A stretch of 64,000 bases of DNA from Physcia stellaris (lineage: Eukaryota > Ascomycota > Lecanoromycetes > Caliciales > Physciaceae), in NCBI GenBank assembly GCA_018902385.1, contig JABSSW010000042.1, positions 1 through 64,000 on the forward strand. Direction: 5' to 3'. Below are positions 52,582-63,000 of this stretch, one piece after another. The notes below the pieces were generated by a model, which ran no database searches, was not told the origin of the DNA, and was given only the letters and a program-made list of their open reading frames with translations. Position 1 is the stretch's first letter. Every line of letters starts with the position of its first letter. A program made the translations under genes and the position numbers.

Positions 52582-55500
52582 ATGACGTCAAAACAACAAA
52601 AACGAGAAACTCGAAAGCGAGCTGAAATTGCGAAATTTGCATCTTTTGCATTTTTCGATCTTTTCGATCCAAAACTCACACAAAATGATTCAGAATTTGA
52701 ATTGTTTTGCGAAATCACAGACATTTTACAACAATTTCGACAATTTCAACATCAACATCGAAAGTCGAATTTGTTTATGCTGTTACACGGCTGTTTGATG
52801 AATTTCGCTCTGAATTGATTCAAAAATCAATCGAAATTCATCTCATTATACGATTTCGATATAGATTTGACGAATGCATTTTTTTTCAAACAAATCAACA
52901 ATTCGTCTTTTTCAATCACTGTTTCAGAATCGACGTGCGAAACTTACGAAAACTTAACAAGTTTTACTATGATCATCTCGATTGCTTCGTCTGTTTCGCA
53001 AAAACAACAAAAATTTGAAAACTCAATTTCAAATCGCTGTCAATGATGTCAACTAATTTACGAGACTTGAAATTCACATCGTTTTCAATATTCTTCATGT
53101 AATATTCAAAATCAGCAAACATACGAATTCGTTTTGCAATTTCTTGAAAAATATACGAACGAAATCGTCGAACAACAAAAAGCGAATGCTCTGAAAATCG
53201 CGAAAAAAATCAAATTCAACGCAATCAAAAATGTCAAACGAATCAATTCAAAAGCGTTAAAAACAGAAAAAATTGCAAAATCAACATTAACAATTCAAAA
53301 TATCGATATTTTCGATTCGATTTTCACATGTAAAGATCGACGATTCGATGAATTCGCGAAATTCTTGTAACGTCTTCAGAAATGTCAGCATTTGTATCGG
53401 AAATCAAATTTGCTTATGCTATTATTCATTTGTTTTTGAAATTTTGCTTTCGATATCTGATACGATAAACAGAACAACATGAAATCAACATTTTTGAATG
53501 AATGAATTGAAATTCTGCGAGTCGAATTCGTCAACGTTTCGTTTGTAAAACTAATTAGTTGTTCGAAAATAATCTGCATGCGATGCGAGAAAAATTTCAA
53601 TTTCAAAAACAAGTTTCGCAATCATGTACGCAATCAACATGCGAAAAAATCGATCAACAATTCGAATTTCATGATCAATGCAGTCAAATCAACATGCGAA
53701 ATCGTCGAAAAATCAACAGTTTTCTGTCTGCTCGATTCGTTTGTTTTGCAAAAATCGCTTGTCTTTCTCGCAACATCACGAAAGTTCGTATCGAAATCTG
53801 AAATAATTGTCGAAGCGATTATTTCATCAACGAATTCGATTCTCACGATTGCGACAGTCAGTAATATTTTACAATCAATGAAAAACGATTCAATTCAATG
53901 CTTTTCTGTTTCGTGAATCTCATTTTCAACGCTGAAATCAAAATATCAAGAAATTCTTGTTCGAAAGTTTGCAACATTTAATCAGATACGCGAATCTGCA
54001 TCAATTTCCGAATCAATCATTTCATCAGAGTGTTCAAGTCTTTCGTCTTTTACATTTGAATACATATTCGAATCGACAGAAAATATATCTATTCAACGTT
54101 TTTTTGATTCGTCGAAATTGCAAATTTCTATTGCAACATCAAAGCAAATTTTTGAGTCAGCATTGATTTTCAAAGCGATCATTTCATCGAAAATTTCGCA
54201 TTTTTCATCTAATGCATCAAATACTGTATCAGAATTGATGAAGAACATATCAATTCAATGTTCATTTATTTTGTCGAAATCATCATCTTTTCAAACGTTC
54301 GAATCAGAGCATCATGAATTCGCTGTTCAAAAATCGAACGAAAAAAGCTCGCTTTTCAAGATTTCGTCAAACAAATCAGTATGCGAAAACGAAAAAAATT
54401 CAACTGTCATTGATTCGTTTGTTTCGCTTGCATCGTTTCTTTCAGTTTACAAAAAAAATTATTCTATTTGTCGAATCGTTGTTATCTCAATCAAAAAACA
54501 TTATTTCGAATTTTCTTCGTGTCATGAAGCATTACGTCATAAATTAAAGCAACAATTCGCTCGTCGTGCACATCAACGAAAACAAAAAACTCAAAAACAA
54601 ATCGAGTTGTTCGAACAAAACGCTCTGAAACAAGCAAAAATTGAAAAAATCATTGATCAGTTCGTCAAAAATTCTCATCTCTTTATCAATACAATCAATT
54701 TCGTATGCGAAATCGAAAAAACAACAAAATCAGCGAAAAAATCAGCAACTTGTCGACGTTGCAATCAAATATTCAATTTCAATAACAAATTTCACGAACA
54801 TATACGCGAACGTCATGCTCGAAAATTTGTCAAAAATTCTGATTTTCGAATCTTCGCATCAAAACTCACACACAAAATCATTGAAAAATCAACAAACATT
54901 GATTCGTCTGTTTCGTTTGTTTCGCAAATATCATTTAATTTCTTTGCAACATCTAGAAGTCAGAAATTCTGAATTTCAATAATTTTCGAATCAATCATCG
55001 CATCAACGCGTTCGAATCTCTCGATTGCGACATACAAAATCAATTCAAAGTCGATGAAAAGCGCAATCGTCAATCGTTCGCTCATTTTTTCATCTATTTC
55101 ATCGCATACATCAGTTCGAAAACATCAAAAATTTCACGTTCAAAAATTCTATCTGATTATGAATGACTTGCATCGCATGTTTCATGAAAAATCTAAATCA
55201 TTTGATTTACGTCAGCATCAAAGACGTCGTTTTTTTTCGCAAAACATCAACGCTCGATTATTTGTCACATATCAATTTCGCATCATCGTTTATTTCTTGT
55301 TTGCAATCAATCAGAAAACATCAATTAGTCAAAATCTGAAAAGCTCGAATTCGAAAAGTTTTCAACAACATACGTTTGCGAAAGCGATTCGTTCTGTTTT
55401 TGTTTTGTTTGAAAAATTTGTCAATTTATCATACAAAATGTCTGATGTTTTTTGCACTCATTTGAAATTTTCTGTCGAGACTTTTTTTTTCATTTTCATA

Positions 55501-55650
55501 TTTTTTCGTTTTCTTTCGGTTTTTTTTCTTGTTTTCGCATTCGTTTCGATTATTTTCGCTGCAAAAATGAACTGTATTAACGTTTATCAACAAGTCATTT
55601 TCGTCATTGATCGTGTCAATATTGAATTAATCGTTTCGAAACGAAACTGA
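52582..55650 (+). pseudogene. C2H2 zinc-finger gene remnant in element E
   Basis: Several open pieces on the plus strand. Finger pieces are CEKNFNFKNKFRNHVRNQH (about 53578-53650) and CRRCNQIFNFNNKFHEHIRE (about 54757-54820), both C-x2-C-x12-H type like the finger in element H. The longest piece, 54118-54972 (284 codons), has a Gln/Lys/Arg-rich stretch before the finger. The tail at 55054-55650 parallels the tail of the H protein: MNDLHRMFHEKSKSFDL, QFRIIVYF (55273-55296, same QxxIxxYF pattern) and SFQQHTFAKAIRSVF. Two partly similar blocks at 52740-53000 and 53390-53760 suggest duplication of a finger module. The element is a broken fossil. Confidence 0.65.
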
Positions 55651-55732
55651 AAAAAAACGAGAAATAAATATTCAGTCACGAAACATTTTCATGAAAAATG
55701 TTTTGCATACACGTTTTACTGAATAAATCGTA

Positions 55733-56080
55733 CATATCGATTATCGCATGCGTTCAAATATCGATGCGTTAATCGTTGTTACGCGAATTCTGTTAATACA
55801 GTGAAACTGTTTGTTTCATGATATAATCGATTTAAGATTTTCAAGAATTCTCAAGAATGTTGACACGTTTTTGCTTACTAATGATCGTCGAAGTTACTCG
55901 TAAAAAATTGTATAAATTGATCATTTTTCAGAAAATTTATTACATTCATGTTCTGTTGAATGCAATGTACACATCGACAATCGCATATGCGTAAATATCA
56001 ATGCATTAAACGTTGTTGCGAAAGTTTTATCAACATGACGAAACTGTTCGTCTCATCGTATAATCGATTTGATGTTGCAA
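55733..56080. repeat. Diverged tandem duplication in element E
   Basis: A block at 55733-55835 (CGATTATCGCATGCGT...GAAACTGTTTGTTTCAT...ATAATCGATTT) recurs at 55970-56075, a spacing of about 240 bp. It lies downstream of the zinc-finger frame. Confidence 0.6.
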
Positions 56081-56692
56081 GAATTCAACATTTACATTAA
56101 TGCGAAACATTTACATTAATGTTTTCATTAAATTCAAAAGTTCGAGTTTTCGATTTTTTACATTCTAAACTACGTATTAAATTTTAGAGAAGCAAGTTTT
56201 CAGTCGTTTGTTCATTTCATCATTTACGTCATCGTTTGCATTTTTTGCGAATTGATTGCAAATCAATTTCTTTATCAATTGCAATGATTTCGATTTCAAA
56301 TATTTCGTATAAATTTGCATTCGTCATCAAATTACAAATATTTTTATTTACATCGAAAGTCTGATAAAAGCGAATCGTTATCTCGATCAGAAATTCAAAA
56401 CGTTGAACAATTTTTTCGTCTCGATCAGTCAATCTGCTTTAAAATTTTTGAATTTCAAATATTTCTAAATGATTTATCATATCATTTATTCGCAAATATT
56501 ATGATTCATGTTTCGCAATCAGATTTCGAATTGAAATTCGAAAACGTTTTCATTTTTTTTATTCTGTATTTGTATTAATCACTAATGAACATCGCATGCA
56601 TGATCAAAAATTTGCAAAAGAAAACGTTTTTTCATCATACGAAATGACGTGATATTTTTCGCATATTTTATGTTTTAATAATTTTTTCACAT

Positions 56693-56983
56693 TTGAATTC
56701 AAACGCAAATTTTCTGAAAAATTTTTCTGCTCAGAAAAAACGATCGTTTCATTATACTAAATGTCAGATATTTTCGACATTCAAAAATTTTCGCAAACAT
56801 CAAAGTCGCATCGATTTGCAAAAATTTTTTTCGTCGTTTTCAGTTCAGATTTTTGTGCATCTTCATGACTGTCGCGTTCGTTATGAATTCAAAACATTTA
56901 CGAACAAATCATCGAGATCACGTACATTGTCGATCGATGAAAAAAAAAATAACAATGAATTGATCGCTTCGAGACGAAACTGA
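56693..56983 (+). other. 96-codon frame near the element E 3' LTR
   Basis: Unrecognised. It ends NNNELIASRRN, much like the end of the zinc-finger frame at 55650 (NIELIVSKRN), and both are followed by a purine-rich GAAACTGAAAAA stretch. It may therefore be a duplicated gene end. Confidence 0.35.
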
Positions 56984-57000
56984 AAAAGAACGAAAAGTAA

Positions 57001-57264
57001 TGTGACGAGCGTGCATCGATTTCAACATCTGAAATCAACATCTGATCAATCATTAAAACGTGCATCGATTTCAACATTTGAAATCAACATTTGATCAATC
57101 ATTAAAATTAACACTTTTATCTTATCACATCGAATGTTAGAATCGAAACTCGTTTATGATCAAATTTTTTACATATGTTCTGTCAAATTTTCTGTATTTG
57201 TTTTTTCATTTCGATATTCTCGTGTAATTATGTATTAATATCATATCAATGCATGACATTTCAC
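57001..57264 (+). repeat. Element E 3' LTR
   Basis: 264 bp; pair of 50885-51149 with the same doubled 48-bp block, followed by TCATG. Confidence 0.9.
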
Positions 57265-57690
57265 ATCATGAAACAAATATCAATTGTTTGAATTTTGCGA
57301 TGATGAACGAAAATGCAAATCACATCATGATTTGATAACATCATTGTGATTCAAAATTTTCAAATATTTTTTGCGACATCAATGATCGAATATTGATGCG
57401 ATTTGACTGTAAAATGTTCATAAAATATGTCAATGATGTGAAACAGACAAAAAATGATCGAGAAATCGATAAAAAAAATAATGCATCGAATGCGAGCAAA
57501 TTTTTGCGAACATACATCGATGCAACGAATGCAAAATCGAACTTTTCTGATTTTATTAAATTTTGTCAGAGAATCAGATCGATTAATATGCGAAAAAATC
57601 AAATATTTTCAACATTATTTATTTTTCTTGATCGAATTCTTGTATTTTTGATCGAATTTCTGTTTTGCAAAATCGAAATGTAATGATTTC

Positions 57691-57948
57691 ATAATACGCT
57701 TTTTCGAAACGATATTATGTGATTACATGTCATACGAGACTGTATAGTAGATTTTTTCGAAACGATATTATTTGATATCAAATTTTTGTTGTAACAAATT
57801 CAATACGCTTTTTCGAAATTGTATTGTTTAGTTTATTTTTTCTCTTTTAACAATTGTGCGTACAGTACGTCAATACGTTTTTTCGAAATTGTATTGTAAC
57901 GACTGTACGTCTATTCTGACGACTGTACGTTTTTTCGAACTGTATTGT
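57691..57948. repeat. Array of hairpin units with a shared loop
   Basis: Five units of 25-30 bp centred on ACG(C/T)TTTTTTCGAAA, at about 57691, 57747, 57801, 57871 and 57926. Flanking arms pair and differ between units: ATAATA/TATTAT in the first, CAATAC/GTATTG in the third and fourth. It lies inside element G, to the right of E. Confidence 0.7.
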
Positions 57949-58489
57949 CATTTTTTTTTCTCGTATTTATCGAGCGACTGAAATTTCAAAAAATAATAAA
58001 AAATAAAAACGATAATCAGTCGTGTTAAATCAAAACGAAACAACAAAAATAAATTTTTACAAAAACATACAACAACTTTTAAAGTTTTTTCAGATCATAA
58101 AACGAAAAAGACGAAATATCGAATTCATTAAAACAACAATTTTTAGTTTTTTCAGATCATGATCGATCAACGATTGATAAAAACGAAAAAAAACGAACAA
58201 AACAAACAAACAACATGTTAATTTTTTCAAAATAGTAATTTCAAAAAGATCAATATTTTTTCAAAATAGAACGAAAAGAAGAAAAATTTCAATAACGCAT
58301 TTTCATGCATATTTTATTGTTTTCAATTCTTGAAACATTTGACATGACTCAATCAATAAATCAATGAAAAACGAAACGTTTTTGACAATGCTTGCAAATA
58401 AAAAACGAACGAAAAACTCTTGAAAAAAAAAAAACGCATCGAAAAAAAAAATCGAAAAATTCGCGAAAATAACGTGCGAATCGAATGTT
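57949..58489. other. Element G internal, no gene seen
   Basis: AT-rich, with A runs and short TTTTTCAGATCAT repeats (58087 and 58149). No protein-like frame. Confidence 0.4.
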
Positions 58490-59320
58490 TCATCGAAACG
58501 TGAATTGATGAAATGTTTCGAATTTGATCAATTTCGAAACAAATGAAATCGTCGCATGAAAATATAACGTAATGCGATTTTGTATGAAATCACATTTGTT
58601 TTTGAAATTGCATTTGTCAAAATTGCGCGAAAACAACGATTTGTTTTGATTTGATTGCAAATCAAACGAATTCGACTTTTCAACGAACATGTCAAACAAA
58701 TTGTTCACAATGAAATAAAATCTCGATGATGAAATTCGATGCGAAATAAACGAACAAACAACGTTTGCATTTTTCAAGAATTTGCACATCGATTTGAATG
58801 TCGCAATCGAAAAACTAGAAAATTTCGACGCAACGATTGATTTTGAGACAATTTTTACTCAAAATATCGATTTTCTTGATGTTGCAATCGACGAAAAATC
58901 TGACAAAATTTCGAAAAAAAAATCCGAAAAAACAAGAATAGAAGTAGTTGATGACTCGACTATTAATTTCGATAACGCAAAAAATGACGAAATAATCGAT
59001 TGAAATGACGAAACAAAAAATGAAAAAATCATCGATTGAAATGACGTAAAAAATGAAACAATTGATTGTTGAACAGACTTCGACTTTTTCGCATGTCGAA
59101 TGCGAATATGTTCGTGAAATTTGATGTTGTTGTCGAATTTGATCGAATGTTTGCAACGTTTGCACGTATATTTTTCAATTCGTTTCGTTGTTATGCGAAT
59201 TTTCTCTTTTTGCTTTGTCAATTTTTTTGCTTTTTGTTTGAGTTTGCTTTTGATTTTCGATTCGTGTTTTCGCATTAAATAATTTTTTGCGTTTTTTTTG
59301 CTTGAACGAATCAAACGCAT
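58490..59320 (-). pseudogene. C2H2 zinc-finger gene remnant in element G
   Basis: Two minus-strand pieces. The first (59320-58859) has a basic Lys-rich N-terminal part and the finger CKRCKHSIKFDNNIKFHEH followed by IRIRHAKK, close to the fingers in H and E. The second (58789-58490) is the tail: IVNNLFDMFVEKSNSFDL, then QNRITLYF (58582-58559), the third instance of the QxxIxxYF pattern, then FETFHQFT. Gene order and tail match H and E, so the three share a common origin. A broken fossil. Confidence 0.65.
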
Positions 59321-59854
59321 TTTTGATTGATTTGATTTTGTTGATATTATTCGTACAAAAATCGAAAATTTTGCGTTATTGATTCATTCGTGAAAATGTT
59401 ATTCGCAAAAATGCAAATGCAAAAAAAAAATGATCAAAAAAGAAAAACGAACGACGATTCGAAAATGAAAAATGCGAAATTCGCAAAAAAAATACGAATT
59501 GTCATTCTGATTGAATGATAAATAAACGAATTCGCGTAAAAATTTCGATATCGTAAAACAATTAAATAAACGAGTTCGTAAAAAATTCGTACGATGAATA
59601 AATAAATCGAAAACTGACTGTTTCGAAAAATAATAAAATAAATAAAATGTTCGAAAACTGATTTGTATCAAAATATTGAATGCTGTCAATGCAATTGAAT
59701 CAATTCTGATTTGACAAGATTGAATATTTCATTGAGTTGATATTGTTGTTGTATTGCAAATCTGTTGTATTGTTTACGACTAGATATTACGTGCGTTTAT
59801 GTTGTAATTGATCTTGATGATATAACGAAAATTGTTAATTCGATTTTCATAATC

Positions 59855-60062
59855 TATTGAAAAAATCATGAATGATTATCATTTTATTGTTTTGAATTTC
59901 GTTATTTTAATAAGTTACATGCAAATGAAAACACAAAAAATGTGCGAATGTCAAAACATTAATTTCAACAAAAACGCATTAGTTTTTTTTTCGTCAAATT
60001 ATATCAATTGAATTCTGATTGCAACATTTGCACAACACATTTACGAAAATTGTATTTCAACA
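59855..60062 (-). repeat. Element G LTR, right
   Basis: 208 bp; pair of 50203-50408, followed by AAACG. Confidence 0.85.
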
Positions 60063-60067
60063 AAACG

Positions 60068-63000
60068 TTTGTTTGTCAAGTTTTTTTTTCGTGTTTTGAT
60101 TTTGCATTTTCGTTTCATTTTTTTTTCAATTTATATTTACATTTCAATTGTTTATTTGCTGTCAGAATGATTTTTTTCGATCGTTTTATTTTTGTTGTTG
60201 AAAATCGATTCAACAATATTATCAATCGAATTAACAATCAAAATCGTCAACAACAATTCGCGATGTTTGTGAATTCGTATGAAATTATCATTTTGTTTTT
60301 TCATTTTGCAAATTCAACGAAAACAACGTTTAAACGATTTTTCAATGATGTTATCAATATTGTTAACAATGTGTTTTTCAAAAAACGCGATAAAAAAATC
60401 GAATATCGAAAAAACGTCACGTTTGCATCATTGTCATTCAGAACGTTTTACAATTTTATTTTTTTTGAATTTGTTGTTGTACGTTTTCGTCAAAAAATAC
60501 GACGATTTGCGCGTTTCGCGAATCGTTTTTTTTTTTTCAATTTTTTTTTCAAGAAAAAAACGACGATCACGATTTCGACGATTTTTTTCTTATACGATCA
60601 TACGCAAATTTCGTTGATCACGAATTCGATTAGAAATTTGAACACGTTTTCGATCAAAATAATGACGAAAAGAAAAAATCACGTTTGTTTAATCGAAAAA
60701 ATAAAAAAACATACGCGAAAAAAATCGTCAAACAACGCGTTCGAATTCGAAAATTTGATTTCAAAAATCGACGTGACGACAAAAATTTGAATTTTGATTA
60801 TATGATCGTTCGCAAGAAAAACGTGATATTTGACAAATATGTATTGTCGAAATTGCATGACGAACACGACAACAACGTGTGTTTTTTTTGCGATGTTTAT
60901 CAATATTTCGAAAAATGTCATCGCAAATTTATCGACGATAAATATTGACATTGTTGCGTCAACGACAAAATCTCATCGAATATGATGATTTTTGAAACAA
61001 ATTTTGACGTTGTAACGAAATTGCTCGACGATTTCGAAAAAAACGCAATTTTACAACGTGACGTTGATTTCAAATATTTAAATTATTTTTTGTATGAAAT
61101 GCGATTTACAATCGATTTCAATTCACGCAAACGATTGAATAAACGATACAAAAAATTTCAAAAAATGATCATTATTTTCAACAACGTTTTGTCGTTTATC
61201 AATGAAAACGCGAAAATGAATGAAAAACACAATTTTTGAATTACATTTCGCATCATGAAATCAATTCATCACATGTTGAATGTTTTTTTTGTCGATTCAA
61301 ATGATCGTCGTCGTTTTTGTCAAATATATTCGTTTGATTTTTCGCAAAAAATTTTATTGAAACGTTTGATTCACGATGAACAATTGTTTGAAAAAAAATT
61401 TCACGAATTACAAAAATTGATAATCAAATACAATTCGTACGTTTAATCGTTCAAAAATTGTAATAATCGTTTGAAAAATAACGATTTTAAAATCAAAATC
61501 GTTTTGAAACAACATGATTTCAAACGAATATTGAAAAATACGCATAATTAATTCATTTTCGAAAAAATCGTTGTTGTTTTAAACATGTTCGAAATGTTTG
61601 ATTCGAATAAATCAATCGAAAAAAATATTGTGATGCAAATTTACGACGATGATTTTATTCGAGTATTTTATTGACATTTTTGTTACATGACGTTTCGATA
61701 TTTTTTTCTGTTTTCGTGCGAAAAACAAAATTGAATGTTTATTATATTTTTTTTCGATCACGAAAACAGTCGTGATTTTCGTGTTCGCAAAATTTCATTC
61801 GACGCAATATTTCGATCGATTCAAAAACACGATCAGAAATTCGACGATAACGAAAACGAGAAATTTGCACGTAATCAGAACGAGAAAAACGACGACAACA
61901 ATGTTCGAATTGAAAAAAAAAAATCGAAACGAATGATTCAAAAAGAATTTTATTCGTATATTATTCAAATACGTCGTTTTTTGCATTTTTTGCACTGAAA
62001 TACGTTTTCGATTTCGACTAGTTTTTTTACGTAAATTTTGTCAAATGTTTCGTTTTTTGCATATTTGAAAAAAGAAAAATTGTTGCGAAAATCATTTTTT
62101 TATTAGTAAAATTTCTCATTCGTTAAATCGTGAAATTTTCAATAACGATAAATTGTTATTCGTGTTCTGAATTTCAACAACGTATTTCTGACACGATTTA
62201 ACGCGTTGTTGAAATTTTCATCACGATATAAATTTCGCATACGTTTAACGAATCGATCGATTGATGCAAAAAAAATACGATAAATTTGTTGTTTTTCTGT
62301 TGCGCGAAATCAATGTATTAATATAAAAATTTCGTTTTTTTATTTTCGTCAATGTATTGATGTCAAAATCACGTTTTTTTTGATGTTATACATATACAAA
62401 ATCGTCAGAAAAAATTCAATCGTGTGTTGCATTCGAAACGTTTGTTCAACATTTTTTGATAAATGCGTTTGCTTGCGTAAAATTCAATAATTTCAATTTC
62501 GTTCGTTTTAATCAGCAGTTTTTGCGAATTGAATTTTATCGAAATTTGATAAATTGACTGAATCAAAATTTTGAATTCAATGATATTAATCAAAAAATGA
62601 CGATATTGTCGTCAAATCATACGAAATTTTTTCGATACATGAAAATCAAAAAGCAAAACGTTTTCGTTTTGATTCGAAAATTCAATAAATTCATTTTTTT
62701 TATTATTTTCATTTGCAATTCACGCTAAATGAAATTCGAACGAGATTTTTTTTCAAACGTTAATATCGTCAATCGTTTCGATTTGATAATTAAAATGTTT
62801 CAATTGAAATTCAAAAAATTTTTGCGCGATTTTATCGAACGTTATGTCATGAAAATGATAAACGCGCACATTTACGTTATCGAATTTCAAAAAAAGAAAT
62901 TTGTCACACGTTTATATTTTATTCATTGCAAATTTTCGAAATGAATTCGATGAAAATAACATTGACAACGTCATTTATGCAATCATATTTTTCAAAAAAA

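Larger units (their letters stand above)
50885..57264 (+). mobile_element. LTR element E, zinc-finger carrying
   Basis: A 6,380-bp element with LTRs at 50885-51149 and 57001-57264 (265 and 264 bp, TGTGAC...TTTCACA) and the target duplication TCATG on both sides (50880-50884, 57265-57269), inserted in element G. A purine-rich stretch (GAAAAAGAACGAAAAG) precedes the right LTR, so it reads on the plus strand. The internal region has no gag or pol trace; it carries zinc-finger coding sequence (about 52580-55650) and a second short frame at 56693-56983. Mutation is lighter than in A to D: CC/GG are rare but CT/AG are kept. The zinc-finger region is broken several times. Confidence 0.9.
50203..60062 (-). 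mobile_element. LTR element G, zinc-finger carrying, hosting element E
   Basis: LTRs are 50203-50408 and 59855-60062 (206 and 208 bp, TATTGAAA...TTTCAACA), with the target duplication AAACG on both sides (50198-50202, 60063-60067). Without the nested element E it is about 3.5 kb. It carries a minus-strand C2H2 zinc-finger gene remnant (58490-59320), and no gag or pol trace is seen. Two unusual repeat arrays lie inside it, at 50551-50630 and 57691-57948. Moderately mutated: CT and AG are still fairly common. The zinc-finger region is broken a few times. Confidence 0.85.

Noticed and set aside
57691-57948. CRISPR-like array
   Set aside because: Units are unevenly spaced and the variable parts are pairing arms, not unique spacers; the host is a eukaryote.
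60008-60790. 260-codon plus-strand frame as a new gene
   Set aside because: It begins inside the right LTR of element G and runs into the Helitron N-terminal region; low-complexity Phe/Arg/Asn content and no independent support.
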